From the NCBI GenBank assembly GCA_963719135.1, contig CAVRAZ010000001.1, forward strand, positions 248,001 to 312,000: 64,000 bases of DNA. Direction: 5' to 3'. The notes beneath the pieces are model-generated. The model saw nothing but the letters and a program-made list of their open reading frames with translations, was not told where the DNA came from and did no database searches. Shown piece by piece: positions 36,707 through 46,523 of this stretch (the first letter of the stretch is position 1; each line of letters opens with the position of its first letter). The position numbers were made by a program, and so were the translations under genes. This stretch comes from CAVRAZ01 sp963719135 (GTDB lineage: Bacteria > Pseudomonadota > Gammaproteobacteria > DSM-19610).

Positions 36707-39700
36707 ATGCCCGAACACGCTCACCCAGTCCCGCGGCTGGCCGATCCATTCTGCCCGCCCCTCCCCGGCCGGAGCCAGCGCCTGGTCTGGTCACGGCTCT
36801 ATGGCGATGCGTTGCCGCTGCTGCTGGCACAGACCGCCGCGCGCCACCAGGGCCCGATCGTCTGCCTGACCGGCGACAGTCAGACCGCGGAGTCACTGAG
36901 CGATCAGATCGGTTTTTTTGCCGCGGGACAGGCTATCGAAATACTCTGTTTCCCTGACTGGGAAACGCTGCCCTACGACAGTTTCTCGCCGCATCAGGAT
37001 ATCGTCTCGGCCAGACTGGAGGCCCTGTACCGCCTGCCCGGGCTGCACCACGGCATTCTGCTGGTGCCGGTGACAACATTTCTGCAGCGACTGCCGCCCC
37101 GGGCCTGGCTGGAGGGCCGCTGCCTGATGGTCGCGAAAGGCCAGCGGCTGCATCTGGACGATTTCCGTACCGGCCTGGAAGACGCCGGCTACCAGTGCGT
37201 CTCCCAGGTGGCCGAACACGGCGACTTTGCGGTACGAGGCTCGCTGATCGACCTGTTCCCGATGGGCGGCGACACACCCTACCGGATCGATCTCCTCGAC
37301 GATGAAATCGACAGCATTCGCAGTTTCGACCCGGAAACACAACGCTCGCTGGATAATGTCGAGCGCATCCACCTGCTGCCGGCGCGTGAATTTCCGCTGG
37401 ACGAGGCCGGCATCACGCGCTTTCGGCAGGCGTTCAGACGCCGGTTCGAGGGAGACCCGCAGCGCGCACCCGTCTACCGTGACGTCAGCGCCGGCATCGC
37501 TTCGGCCGGTATCGAATACTACCTGCCCTTGTTTTTCGAGCACACAGCCACGCTGTTCGACTATCTGCCGGACGACGCGCTGATCGTCGCCACGCAAACG
37601 TCCACCGCCGCTATTGACGCCTTGCGCGATCAGGCGGCCGAACGTTACGAGGCGCTGCGACACAATATCGAGCGCCCGCTGCTGCCGCCCGAAGCCCTGT
37701 ATCTGACGGCGGAAGAACATACGACGCTGGCGTCGCGCTACGCGCGCGTCGAGGTGCAACGGGCCGAAGCGGTCGATACGCACGACGCCGCCGCCTTCCT
37801 GACCCGCACCCTGCCGGCGCTGGCGCTCCACGCGCGCGCCGAACACCCGCTCTCCGCCTTGCGGTCGTTCCTGGACGCCTTCCCCGGCAGAGTGCTCGTC
37901 ACCGCCGAGTCCGCGGGACGCCGCGAGACGTTGCTGGACCAGCTCCGCGGCTTCGACCTGCATCCCGCGCCGGTCGAAAGCTGGGCCGCGTTCGAACGGA
38001 GCGCAGCGGCCCTGTCAATCTGTGAAGCGCCGTTGGAGCGGGGTCTCTGGCTGGAAACCGGTCAACCGCTGGCGATCATCACCGAAACCCAGTTGTTCGG
38101 CGAACGCGCCGCCCAACGGCGGCGTCGCCAGCCCAGGCGCGACACCGACGCGATCGTCCGCAACCTGACCGACCTCAGCATCGGCGCGCCGGTCGTCCAT
38201 GAGGATCACGGCGTCGGTCGCTATCTCGGGTTGCAGAAACTCGATGTCGGCGGCATCACCACGGAATTTCTCGCGCTCGCCTACGCCGGCAACGACAAGC
38301 TGTACGTGCCGGTTTCTTCGCTGCACCTGATCAGTCGCTACACGGGCGCGTTACCCGAAACCGCGCCGCTGCACAAGCTGGGCGGTGAACAGTGGCAGAA
38401 GACGCGCAGCAAAGCGGCCCGGCGTGCCCACGACGTCGCCGTGGAGTTGCTGGACGTCTACGCGCGCCGCGCCGCCCGCCGGGGCCACGCGTTTACGATC
38501 CACAAGGAGGAATACGCCGCCTTCGCCGCGGCGTTCCCGTTCGAGGAAACGCCGGATCAGGCACTGGCGATCGAAACCGTGCTGCACGACATGGCCCTGC
38601 CGCAGCCGATGGACCGCGTCGTGTGCGGCGACGTGGGTTTCGGCAAGACCGAGGTGGCCATGCGCGCCGCTTTCATCGCGACCCAGGACGGCAGACAGGT
38701 CGCCCTGCTGGCGCCGACCACACTGCTGGCGCAGCAGCACTACAACAACTTCCTCGACCGCTTCGCCGATTGGCCGGTGCGCATCGACGTGCTATCCAGA
38801 TTCCGCAGCCGGAAACAGCAGGACGACATACTCAGGCAGTTCGCCGACGGCCGGCTGGACATCCTCATCGGCACGCACAAAGTGCTGGCCGACGAAGTGC
38901 GCCCGAAAAATCTCGGCCTCGTCATCATCGACGAAGAGCACCGCTTCGGCGTCCGCCAGAAGGAAAAGCTCAAGGCCCTGCGCACCGAAGTCGATCTGCT
39001 GACGCTGACGGCAACGCCGATTCCGCGCACGCTCAACATGTCACTGTCCGGCCTGCGCGACCTGTCGATCATCGCCACGCCGCCGGCGCACCGCCTGACG
39101 ATCAAGACGTTCATCAGCGAGTGGAACCCCGCCCTGCTGCGCGAGGCCTGCCTGCGCGAAATCAAGCGCGGCGGTCAGATCTATTTCCTGCACAACGAAG
39201 TCGAATCGATCGAGCGCATGGCGCGCGAGATCGGCCAACTGGTGCCGGAGGCCGGCATTGAGATCGGCCACGGCCAGATGCGCGAACGCGACCTCGAACG
39301 GGTCATGCTCGATTTCTATCACCGGCGCTTCAATCTACTGTTGTGCACCACGATCATCGAGAGCGGCATCGACGTGCCGACGGCCAACACCATCATCATC
39401 AACCGCGCCGACAAACTCGGCCTCGCGCAATTGCACCAGTTGCGCGGCCGTGTCGGTCGTTCGCACCACCGCGCGTTCGCCTACCTGATCGTGCCGCCGC
39501 GCAAGGCCATGACGGCCGATGCGATCAAGCGGGTCGAGGCCATCGAATCACTGGAGGACCTCGGCGCCGGTTTCACCCTGGCCACCCACGACCTGGAAAT
39601 CCGCGGCGCCGGTGAATTGCTGGGTGACGACCAGAGCGGGCAGATCCAGGAAATCGGGTTTTCGATGTACACCGAGTTGCTGGAACGCGCCGTCGCCGCG

Positions 39701-40189
39701 CTCAAGGCCGGCCGCCAGCCCGATCTGGACAAGCCCCTGCACCATGGCCCGGAAATCGACCTGCACCTGCCGGCGCTTATCCCGGACGACTACCTGCCGG
39801 ACGTGCATACGCGGCTGATTCAGTACAAACGCATCGCCAGTGCGCGCGACGACGACGAGCTGCGCGAATTGCAGGTCGAGATGATCGACCGGTTCGGGCT
39901 GTTGCCTGAACCCCTGAAACATCTGTTCGGGGTCACCGGACTCAAGCTGCTGGCGACGCCGCTGGGCGTGCGCAGGATCAACGTCGGCGACCAGCAGGGC
40001 AGCATCCAGTTCGACCAACAGCCGGATGTGGACCCGGCGGCCGTCATCAGGTTGATCCAGACGCAACCCGAGCGCTTCAGTCTCCAGGGCCCGCACAAGC
40101 TCCGTATCCGCGCACACACGCCGCCCGGTCAGGCGCGCATCGACGCGGTGCATACCCTGTTGACGGGCTTGTCGCCGGGCTGTGGCTGA
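36707..40189 (+). CDS. mfd: Transcription-repair coupling factor
   Basis: An about 1,160-residue protein, family length (1,148 in E. coli). N-terminal UvrB-homology domains (ILCFPDWETLPYDSFSPHQD), RNA polymerase-interaction domain (VHEDHGVGRYLGL), then the RecG-like translocase: Walker A GDVGFGKTEVAMRAAF, DEEH in IIDEEHRFGVRQKE, and TATPIPRTLNMSLSGLRDLS. C-terminal TRCF domain ends normally. It releases stalled polymerase at DNA lesions and recruits UvrA. The ATG at 36707 is the first start consistent with known Mfd N-termini. Confidence 0.98.
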   Translation: MPEHAHPVPRLADPFCPPLPGRSQRLVWSRLYGDALPLLLAQTAARHQGPIVCLTGDSQTAESLSDQIGFFAAGQAIEILCFPDWETLPYDSFSPHQDIVSARLEALYRLPGLHHGILLVPVTTFLQRLPPRAWLEGRCLMVAKGQRLHLDDFRTGLEDAGYQCVSQVAEHGDFAVRGSLIDLFPMGGDTPYRIDLLDDEIDSIRSFDPETQRSLDNVERIHLLPAREFPLDEAGITRFRQAFRRRFEGDPQRAPVYRDVSAGIASAGIEYYLPLFFEHTATLFDYLPDDALIVATQTSTAAIDALRDQAAERYEALRHNIERPLLPPEALYLTAEEHTTLASRYARVEVQRAEAVDTHDAAAFLTRTLPALALHARAEHPLSALRSFLDAFPGRVLVTAESAGRRETLLDQLRGFDLHPAPVESWAAFERSAAALSICEAPLERGLWLETGQPLAIITETQLFGERAAQRRRRQPRRDTDAIVRNLTDLSIGAPVVHEDHGVGRYLGLQKLDVGGITTEFLALAYAGNDKLYVPVSSLHLISRYTGALPETAPLHKLGGEQWQKTRSKAARRAHDVAVELLDVYARRAARRGHAFTIHKEEYAAFAAAFPFEETPDQALAIETVLHDMALPQPMDRVVCGDVGFGKTEVAMRAAFIATQDGRQVALLAPTTLLAQQHYNNFLDRFADWPVRIDVLSRFRSRKQQDDILRQFADGRLDILIGTHKVLADEVRPKNLGLVIIDEEHRFGVRQKEKLKALRTEVDLLTLTATPIPRTLNMSLSGLRDLSIIATPPAHRLTIKTFISEWNPALLREACLREIKRGGQIYFLHNEVESIERMAREIGQLVPEAGIEIGHGQMRERDLERVMLDFYHRRFNLLLCTTIIESGIDVPTANTIIINRADKLGLAQLHQLRGRVGRSHHRAFAYLIVPPRKAMTADAIKRVEAIESLEDLGAGFTLATHDLEIRGAGELLGDDQSGQIQEIGFSMYTELLERAVAALKAGRQPDLDKPLHHGPEIDLHLPALIPDDYLPDVHTRLIQYKRIASARDDDELRELQVEMIDRFGLLPEPLKHLFGVTGLKLLATPLGVRRINVGDQQGSIQFDQQPDVDPAAVIRLIQTQPERFSLQGPHKLRIRAHTPPGQARIDAVHTLLTGLSPGCG

Positions 40190-40203
40190 GGCACACTTTT
40201 CCC

Positions 40204-40815
40204 ATGACACGCGCGCTCCCCTTCCTTTGTTTTCGCACACACCGATGGCTGCTGCCGGCGGCCCTCCTGCTCGCGCTTGCCAGCCCGATCGTACCTGCCG
40301 CGGACAATGACTACCGGATCGAGTTGCTGGTCTTCAAGTCACTCACCGGACAGGACGACGGCGAACTGTTCCTGCGCAGCATTGCCGACACGCTGAACGC
40401 GGCCGGTGGCACGCGGGACGTCAATTGGCTCGGCCCCGGCGACTATGAGCTGGCCGGCATTGCCGGCGCCATGCGCCGCTCGGACCGTTATGCGCCGCTG
40501 CTGCACGTTGCCTGGGAGGAAAAGGTCGCAGGGCGTTCAGACGCACGCCCCGTAGCGCTTCCGGTCGCGGGCGCCGCGACGCACGGAGACTATGTCACGG
40601 GCACGGCACGCGTCGGCCTGGGACGCTACCTGCACCTCGATCTGGATCTGGTGCTGCACGAGCCCTCGACGCCCGTCAACGCCGGCGAAAGCACGGCGTA
40701 CGCTGCCGAGCCCGAGTACCGCCTGCAGGAATCGCGGCGCATGCGCAGCAAGGAAATTCACTACTTCGACCACCCGCTGTTCGGCGTGCTGGCCATCATC
40801 ACGCCGGTCGAATAG
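40204..40815 (+). CDS. csiV: CsiV family protein (peptidoglycan binding)
   Basis: A 203-residue protein with signal peptide (LLPAALLLALASPIVPA, cleavage near residue 33). The mature N-terminus reads YRIELLVFKSL, and the C-terminus ends RRMRSKEIHYFDHPLFGVLAIITP (written as RRMRSKEIHYF and HPLFGVLAIITP), both characteristic of CsiV. It is periplasmic and binds peptidoglycan; in Vibrio it confers sensitivity to D-amino acids. It follows mfd by 14 bases, the usual mfd-csiV arrangement. Confidence 0.9.
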   Translation: MTRALPFLCFRTHRWLLPAALLLALASPIVPAADNDYRIELLVFKSLTGQDDGELFLRSIADTLNAAGGTRDVNWLGPGDYELAGIAGAMRRSDRYAPLLHVAWEEKVAGRSDARPVALPVAGAATHGDYVTGTARVGLGRYLHLDLDLVLHEPSTPVNAGESTAYAAEPEYRLQESRRMRSKEIHYFDHPLFGVLAIITPVE

Positions 40816-40831
40816 CGCGGCTCGCGCCGCG
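40816..40831. terminator. Bidirectional terminator hairpin between csiV and mtnP
   Basis: CGCGGC-TCGC-GCCGCG, right after the csiV stop and before the convergent mtnP stop at 40864. Strong GC stem but poor T-run. Confidence 0.45.
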
Positions 40832-40863
40832 TTAGGTGCGCCATGCGCCGTTTTCAGCGTTCG

Positions 40864-41625
40864 TCAGTGCGTGCAGAGGGTAGCGGACAGCGCGGGGATT
40901 GCGGTTTCCAGCAAGCGGCGCACGTCGGACATGCCGCGTTTGAGATTCTGCTCGATGTCCTTCATGCTGATCGTCGCGCTGCCGCGGCCGGCGGCGCGAT
41001 TGGCGATCACGGCGCAGGTGGCGTAGCAAAGTCCGGCTTCGCGCGCCAGCACGGCCTCGGGCATGCCGGTCATGCCGACCATGTCGCAGCCGTCGCGCTC
41101 CATGCGGTCGATTTCGGAGGCCGTCTCCAGGCGCGGTCCCTGGGTCGCGCCGTACACGCCGCGCTCGGCCGCGTTCAGATCGAGCGAATTCGCTGCGTCG
41201 ATCAGCCTGGCGCGCAGTTCCCCGCAATAGGGGGCGGTGAAATCGACATGCGTGACCTGGGTCAGGTCCGCCTCGAAAAACGTGTGCTGGCGGGACCAGG
41301 TGTAATCGATGATCTGATCGGGAAACGCGAGCTGGCCGGGCTGCATGTCGGCGCGGATGCCGCCGACTGCAGCGACGGCGATGACGCTCTGGATGCCCAT
41401 GTCGCGCAGCGCCCAGATATTCGCGCGGTAATTGACCATGTGCGGCGGAATGGTGTGGCCGTGACCGTGGCGCGGCAGGAAGACGATCTCCTTGCCGCCC
41501 AGTTCACCGATCACGAGCGGCGCCGACGGTTCGCCGTAGGGCGTGCGGCGCACCTCGCGGCGGCGAATCTCCAGGTTCTTCAGGGTGGTCAGACCGGTGC
41601 CACCGATCACTGCCAGGTCCAGCAT
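40864..41625 (-). CDS. mtnP: S-methyl-5'-thioinosine (or thioadenosine) phosphorylase
   Basis: A 253-residue PNP/MTAP-family enzyme. Visible: VIGGTGLTTLKNLEIR, phosphate-site FLPRHGHGHTIPPHMVNYRAN, and substrate-site MVGMTGMPEAVLARE. The GM-PEA reading with the Pseudomonas PA3004-like context favours S-methyl-5'-thioinosine phosphorylase. It salvages methylthio-nucleosides from polyamine synthesis. ATG at 41625 chosen over the TTG at 41640. Next gene upstream (hpt) is 25 bases away and acts on the hypoxanthine produced, a coherent purine-salvage pair. Confidence 0.92.
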   Translation of the reverse strand: MLDLAVIGGTGLTTLKNLEIRRREVRRTPYGEPSAPLVIGELGGKEIVFLPRHGHGHTIPPHMVNYRANIWALRDMGIQSVIAVAAVGGIRADMQPGQLAFPDQIIDYTWSRQHTFFEADLTQVTHVDFTAPYCGELRARLIDAANSLDLNAAERGVYGATQGPRLETASEIDRMERDGCDMVGMTGMPEAVLAREAGLCYATCAVIANRAAGRGSATISMKDIEQNLKRGMSDVRRLLETAIPALSATLCTH

Positions 41626-41650
41626 GGTTAAGGTTCCCAAGGGAAGACGA

Positions 41651-42199
41651 TCAATCGACGGCGTAGATGCCGGTCACGTTGCGCAGATAACCGTGGTAGT
41701 CCATGCCGCAGCCGAATACGTAGCGGTCCTCGACGTGGAGACCGACGAAGTCCGCCTGGAGACCGCCGACTCTGCGGTCATGGTGCTTCTCCACGAGCAC
41801 CGCGCTGTAGACCGCTTCGGCGCCCTGTCCGCGACAGTAATCCAGGATCGCGGCGAGGGTCAGACCCTCGTCGAGGATATCGTCCACCACCAGCAGGGTG
41901 CGCCCTGTCAGCGACTGCGACGGCGGACATATCCACTTGAGTTCGCTGCCGGTCGTACCGCCCCGGTAGCGCGTGGCGTGCAGATAATCGAACTGGATCG
42001 GGAAACGCAGGCGGGTGAACAGCGCCGCCGCCGGCACCACACCGCCGGTCATGACGCACAACAGCAGGGGATTGTGACCCGCGATGCGCGCGGTGACGCC
42101 TTCGGCGATCGCATCCAGCGCAGCCTCCACCGCACGTTCGCTGTGGAGCAGTTCCGCGTCTTCCAGGACTTTTTGCACTTCTGCGTCGGTTAGATTCAT
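41651..42199 (-). CDS. hpt: Hypoxanthine-guanine phosphoribosyltransferase
   Basis: A 182-residue type I PRTase with the PRPP loop TLLVVDDILDEGLTLA near residues 102-117 and the substrate loop VVPAAALF. It converts hypoxanthine and guanine to IMP and GMP. The ATG at 42199 begins MNLTDAEVQKVLEDAELL, in line with the short PA3005-like enzymes. It is adjacent to mtnP, and about 200 bases downstream of nagZ. The catalytic loop is intact. Confidence 0.93.
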   Translation of the reverse strand: MNLTDAEVQKVLEDAELLHSERAVEAALDAIAEGVTARIAGHNPLLLCVMTGGVVPAAALFTRLRFPIQFDYLHATRYRGGTTGSELKWICPPSQSLTGRTLLVVDDILDEGLTLAAILDYCRGQGAEAVYSAVLVEKHHDRRVGGLQADFVGLHVEDRYVFGCGMDYHGYLRNVTGIYAVD

Positions 42200-42399
42200 C
42201 ACCGCTCCGGTTGCCGGCAGGCCGCACACCGCGACTTCTGGCAAAGCGGCGATTATAGAGACAGCCCAACTCGAGCGCCATGCCCGGACCCGCAGCGAAG
42301 GGTGGTCGCGCCACGGCAGGCGGCAGCCGGTACGAGTCAGTCGCCCGGTGAGCCCTTTCGACGCGGCTCAGGGTCATGCTCGGCCAGCGTGCCAGGGAC

Positions 42400-43449
42400 T
42401 CAATCCAGGTCCATGTCCAGCCAGGGTTCGGATTCCGACGCATGCAGCGCCGCCGCCGCGGCGGCCCAGGCTTCGCTGTCATGCAGGCGCCGCCAGTCGG
42501 CGGCAAGGTTGCCGTGCAGCCGTGCCAGGCGCATGGATGACGCCGGCGCACGGTAGTTCTCCAAATGCTCGACCACCTGCACCGCTGCGTCCGGGTGGTT
42601 GCAGACCAGCACCATGTCGCAGCCCGCGTCCAGCGCCATGTCGGCGCGCGTGGGATAATCGCCGGCCCATTGCGCGCCGCCCATGCTCAGATCGTCGCTG
42701 AATACAGCGCCCTGGAACCCCATCTGTTCGCGCAACAACCGGGCGATCCAGAAGCGCGAAAAGCCCGCCGGTTGCGGATCGATCGCCGGATACAGCAGGT
42801 GTGCCGCCATGATCGCCTGCAGGCCGTTGGCCGCCAGCCGCGCGAACGGACGCAGATCGTTGAGTTCCACATCGGTGAACGCGCGGGTGTCGACCGGCAG
42901 GTCCAGGTGCGAATCGACGGCAACCGCCCCGTGACCGGGGAAGTGTTTGCCGACCGCCGCCATGCCGGCCCGGCGCATGCCGCGTGCAAAGGCGAGCCCC
43001 AGTTCCGCCACAGCGTCGGCGCCGCGATGAAACGCGCGATCGCCGATGACGCTGGAGACGCCATAGTCCAGGTCAAGCACGGGAGCGAAACTCAGATCGA
43101 CGCCGACGGCGAGGACTTCGGCCGCCATCAGCCAGCCGCCCTGCTCGGCCAGTTGCAGTGCACGCGCCGGATTGCTGTCGTACAGTCTGCCGTAATGTCC
43201 CGCGGCAGGCAGATGCGTGAAGCCGTCGCGGAACCGCTGCACGCGGCCGCCCTCCTGATCGACGGCCAGCAACAGCCGGGGGTCGCGCAGCGCGTGAATC
43301 GAACGCATCAGCGCCTGCAACTGCGCCGGCGACTCGTAGTTGCGCGCGAACAGAATCAGGCCGCCCACCGCCGGATGGCGCAACAGCTCACGTTCTTCCA
43401 CACGCAATTCGGTGCCGCGCAGGTCCAGCATCACGGGTCCCAGTGTCAT
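42400..43449 (-). CDS. nagZ: Beta-N-acetylglucosaminidase NagZ (GH3)
   Basis: A 349-residue GH3 enzyme. Active-site loop GKHFPGHGAVAVDSH (catalytic His and Asp pair) and FSDDLSMGGAQWAGDY (nucleophile Asp) are intact; DQEGGRVQR near residue 64 binds sugar. It cleaves GlcNAc from anhydro-muropeptides in the cytosol for peptidoglycan recycling. The start overlaps the upstream permease stop (ATGA), so it belongs to the same operon as the peptide transporter, suggesting uptake and turnover of cell-wall peptides. Confidence 0.96.
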   Translation of the reverse strand: MTLGPVMLDLRGTELRVEERELLRHPAVGGLILFARNYESPAQLQALMRSIHALRDPRLLLAVDQEGGRVQRFRDGFTHLPAAGHYGRLYDSNPARALQLAEQGGWLMAAEVLAVGVDLSFAPVLDLDYGVSSVIGDRAFHRGADAVAELGLAFARGMRRAGMAAVGKHFPGHGAVAVDSHLDLPVDTRAFTDVELNDLRPFARLAANGLQAIMAAHLLYPAIDPQPAGFSRFWIARLLREQMGFQGAVFSDDLSMGGAQWAGDYPTRADMALDAGCDMVLVCNHPDAAVQVVEHLENYRAPASSMRLARLHGNLAADWRRLHDSEAWAAAAAALHASESEPWLDMDLD

Positions 43450-44267
43450 GCCGAGGGTTCCTCAGTGTCGTTTCGCCGCCGGTGTCGCGTGTCGAGCCGG
43501 TCGCGCAGCGTATCGCCGCATAGGTTAATCGCAACGACGACCAGAAACAGCAGCGTGCCGGGCACCAGCACCAGATGCGGGGCGACGAGCATGTAGCGGA
43601 CACCCTCGCGGATCATGCTGCCCCAGGATGCGGCCGGTGGCTGCACACCCAGCCCGAGAAACGACAAACCCGCTTCGGCCACAATGACACCGGCGGCGCC
43701 GAAGGTTACTTCGACCAGCAGCGGCGCGGCCATCAGCGGCAACAGGTGGCGTAGGGCGATGCGCGGAAAACCGACGCCCAGCGCGCGCGCCGCCGTCACG
43801 TGTTCCGCCTGTATCAGCGATAGCACCTGCGCCCGCGCCAGGCGCGCGTAACTCACCCAACCGACCGCCAGCAGCGCGATCACGATATTGCCCGGTCCCG
43901 GGCCCAGCACGCCGGACAGCGCGATCGCCAGCAACAAACCCGGAAAAGCCAGCAGCATGTCCATGATCAGCACCAGCAGCAGGTCGAACCAGCCGCGCCG
44001 TGCCGCGCCCAGCACGCCCAGCGTGATGCCCACCAGCGCCGACAGCACCACCACGCTCGCGGCGATGCTCAATGAAATCGCCGCGCCCCTCAGCACCCGG
44101 TCCAGCACCGGCCGGCCCAGCTCGTCGGTGCCCAACCAGTCCTGCGCATCGGGCGGCTGCAACAGGCGGTCGAGCGCGATCCCGTCGGGTGACAGCGGCA
44201 GCAAGCGGCCGGCCAGTGCCAGCAGCAGCCAGCCGATCAGGATCAGGAGTGCGAGCCGCCCGCGCAT
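43446..44267 (-). CDS. Peptide ABC transporter permease (DppC/OppC type)
   Basis: A 273-residue inner-membrane protein with about six helices and the permease EAA loop ARALGVGFPRIALRHLLP. The start overlaps the stop of the upstream permease by one base (TGATG). A periplasmic N-terminal domain (LSPDGIALDRLLQPPDAQDWLGTDELGRPVLDR in two parts) is typical of DppC. No ATP-binding subunit lies nearby, so it must be encoded elsewhere. Confidence 0.93.
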   Translation of the reverse strand: MRGRLALLILIGWLLLALAGRLLPLSPDGIALDRLLQPPDAQDWLGTDELGRPVLDRVLRGAAISLSIAASVVVLSALVGITLGVLGAARRGWFDLLLVLIMDMLLAFPGLLLAIALSGVLGPGPGNIVIALLAVGWVSYARLARAQVLSLIQAEHVTAARALGVGFPRIALRHLLPLMAAPLLVEVTFGAAGVIVAEAGLSFLGLGVQPPAASWGSMIREGVRYMLVAPHLVLVPGTLLFLVVVAINLCGDTLRDRLDTRHRRRNDTEEPSA

Positions 44268-45196
44268 CAGGTGCGCCCGCCGAGTTCGACGCGCGGGTCG
44301 ATCCATGCATAGGCCAGATCAGTCAGCAGATTGACGACGACATAGCTGCAACTGATCAGCAATATGCAACCCTGCACCAGGGGGTAGTCGCGCCGCTGGA
44401 TGGATTCGATGGTGAGCAATCCGATCCCCGGCCAGTTGAACAGCGTCTCGGTGATCACCGCCCCGCCCAGCAGCGCGCCGAGCTGCAGCCCGAGCAACGT
44501 GAGCACCGGCAGCATTGCATTGGGCAGGCCGTGGTGCAGGATGACCCGGCCCGGGTGCAGCCCTTTCGCGCGCGCGGTGCGCATGAAATCCTCGTGCAGG
44601 ACGTCCAGCAGACTGCTGCGCACCATGCGTGCGAGAATCGCCGCCATGCCGCTGCCCAGCGTAAAGGCCGGAAGTATCCAGGAACCCGGCTCGTCGCGCC
44701 CGCTGACCGGCAGCCAGCCGAGCGCGATGGAAAACAGCAATACCAGCAGCGGGCCCAGCCAGAAATTGGGAATCGAAATGCCGAGCAGGGAGAACCCGGT
44801 CGCCAGCCGGTCCCACAGGGTTCCGCGCCGCACAGCGGCGACGATGCCCAGCGGCACGCCGGTCGCAAGTGCCACGCCGAGCGCGGCCAGCGTCAACTGC
44901 AAGGTTGCCGGCGCGTGCACGGCGAGCAGCACGGAGACGCCCTGCCGGTCGAACAGCGAGCGGCCCCAGTCCAGCCGGATCAGGCCGTGCAGGTAGTTCA
45001 GCCACTGCTGCACGACCGGCAGGTCCAGTTGCAGCGCGTGGCGCAATTGCGCCCGATCGCTTGCCGACGCCGATTCGCCGAGCATGACATCGACCGGGTC
45101 GCCGGGGACGAGATGGATCAGGAAAAACACCAAGCTCGCGACACCCGCGATCACGATCAGCGCAGTACCGATGCGAAGCAGCAGGTAACGCGGCAT
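44267..45196 (-). CDS. Peptide ABC transporter permease (DppB/OppB type)
   Basis: A 309-residue protein starting with a helix (YLLLRIGTALIVIAGVASLVFF) and the DppB motif LVPGDPVDVMLGE, then the EAA loop RTARAKGLHPGRVILHHGLP. It forms the membrane channel with the downstream DppC homologue. It overlaps it by one base. The binding protein is encoded further upstream at 47026-48516, separated by the L,D-transpeptidase and MinD-like genes. Confidence 0.93.
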   Translation of the reverse strand: MPRYLLLRIGTALIVIAGVASLVFFLIHLVPGDPVDVMLGESASASDRAQLRHALQLDLPVVQQWLNYLHGLIRLDWGRSLFDRQGVSVLLAVHAPATLQLTLAALGVALATGVPLGIVAAVRRGTLWDRLATGFSLLGISIPNFWLGPLLVLLFSIALGWLPVSGRDEPGSWILPAFTLGSGMAAILARMVRSSLLDVLHEDFMRTARAKGLHPGRVILHHGLPNAMLPVLTLLGLQLGALLGGAVITETLFNWPGIGLLTIESIQRRDYPLVQGCILLISCSYVVVNLLTDLAYAWIDPRVELGGRT

Positions 45197-45210
45197 GGCT
45201 CGCCTGACGC

Positions 45211-46335
45211 TCAGTCCGAAGGGGCGAACCAGACGCAGCGCACGACGCGCCCGGACGACTGCCGGACGCGGAACGCCTCGAACCGGCCAACGGCCTCACC
45301 CTCCGCCTCGTAAGACACGCCCGCCAACCAGTAGCGGGCGTCGCGCGGCGGTTCACTCGCCGGCTCCTCCTTGAGGTGCGGCGGCGCCGCGGTCGGCGTT
45401 TCGGCCGACAGCCGGCTCGAGTAGCGTTCGAGCTGATCGATCAGGGATTCGATGTGCGCCGACAGCTTGTCGAGTTGTTCGTGCACGTCCCGCCCGGGTG
45501 CCGGCAGGGGTTCGGTCCTGTCGACGTTGATGACGGCCTGCGGCACGTCGGCAGCCTTGAGAAAGCGCCGCCAGAAATCGGGCAACGATCCGCTCGCCTG
45601 ACCGAGTTCGCCGGCGCACAGCCGGTCGGTACAGCGCGCCACGTCGTCGCGCAGGGTGGGCGCTTCGAACAGCGACTGCAGCGCCGAAGTGCCATGGGTG
45701 GGCGCGCTCGCGACCTCGCGCACGATCCCGAGCAGCGGTATCCGCAGGCTGAGATAGAAATCGGTCACCTCACGCAGCCGGCCGTAGGCATGCCAGCCGG
45801 CGGTGTGATTGCGGCAGCCGTTGAGCAGCAGCGACAGATGCGCCGCGCAGCCGTGCTGGTTGAGCCGCTTGATGAGTTCGTAGGTCTCGTTGAGCAGGCC
45901 GGCGCCGGGCGTGCCGACGGTGATCAGGGTGTCGGCCGCCTCCAGCAGGGCCAGGCGGTTCTTGTCCGTTCCGGCGGCGACGTCGACGATCAGGTAATCG
46001 TATTCCGGAAGCAGCGACAGGCGCTGCGCGAGACGCTGCAGGTGTTCCGGTTCGAGCCGCGGAAAGGCTTGCGACGATCCGCCGCCCGGCAGGTAATCGA
46101 TGCCCGGCGTGCGGCGGTCGACGACGCGCTCGATGCCGGCTTCGCCCCGTGCGAGGTCGAGCAGAGTCCATTCGGACCGCAGACACAGCGCCGCGCCCGC
46201 ATTCGTCCCGCTCCAGTCGGCGTCGAGCAGACCGATCTTGTAGCTGCGTCGGGCAAGTTCCAGCGCGAGCGCGACCGCGAACGTGGTGGCGCCCGCGCAA
46301 GGCACCCCGGCACTGACGGCAATAACCTGGGTCAT
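45211..46335 (-). CDS. MinD/ParA-family protein with degenerate P-loop
   Basis: A 374-residue protein. The N-terminus AVSAGVPCAGATTFAVALAL aligns with the deviant Walker A of MinD, FlhG and ParA, but both signature lysines are missing (GGVGKTT becomes PCAGATT). Later motifs LLDADWSGTN and YLIVDVAAGTDKN (Walker B-like) are present, as is VGTPGAGLLNETYELIKRL. The C-terminal third is unrelated and acidic, with a basic end. ATP hydrolysis is doubtful, so a nucleotide-independent adaptor role is possible. It lies 15 bases upstream of the permease genes, an unusual partner. Confidence 0.75.
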   Translation of the reverse strand: MTQVIAVSAGVPCAGATTFAVALALELARRSYKIGLLDADWSGTNAGAALCLRSEWTLLDLARGEAGIERVVDRRTPGIDYLPGGGSSQAFPRLEPEHLQRLAQRLSLLPEYDYLIVDVAAGTDKNRLALLEAADTLITVGTPGAGLLNETYELIKRLNQHGCAAHLSLLLNGCRNHTAGWHAYGRLREVTDFYLSLRIPLLGIVREVASAPTHGTSALQSLFEAPTLRDDVARCTDRLCAGELGQASGSLPDFWRRFLKAADVPQAVINVDRTEPLPAPGRDVHEQLDKLSAHIESLIDQLERYSSRLSAETPTAAPPHLKEEPASEPPRDARYWLAGVSYEAEGEAVGRFEAFRVRQSSGRVVRCVWFAPSD

Positions 46336-46523
46336 GGCATCGCGGGTCCGATATCGACGCGGGCAGTCTAGCAGACTGTCGAACAACGTTCATGCAGCGC
46401 GATCCGGCGTTGAAAAACTCATCGCAATGCCCGACGTACCGCGCGTTCACTGTCTTTCGCCGCGGCTCAGACTCGCCCCGACGCACGTTGACAGTGCGCC
46501 GGCAGAATCGTTCGAGCGTCCGA

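Noticed and set aside
46371..46390. TAGCAGACTGTCGAACAA as second copy of the 8190-8207 motif
   Set aside because: Similarity is partial (several mismatches) and may be chance; not listed as a repeat.
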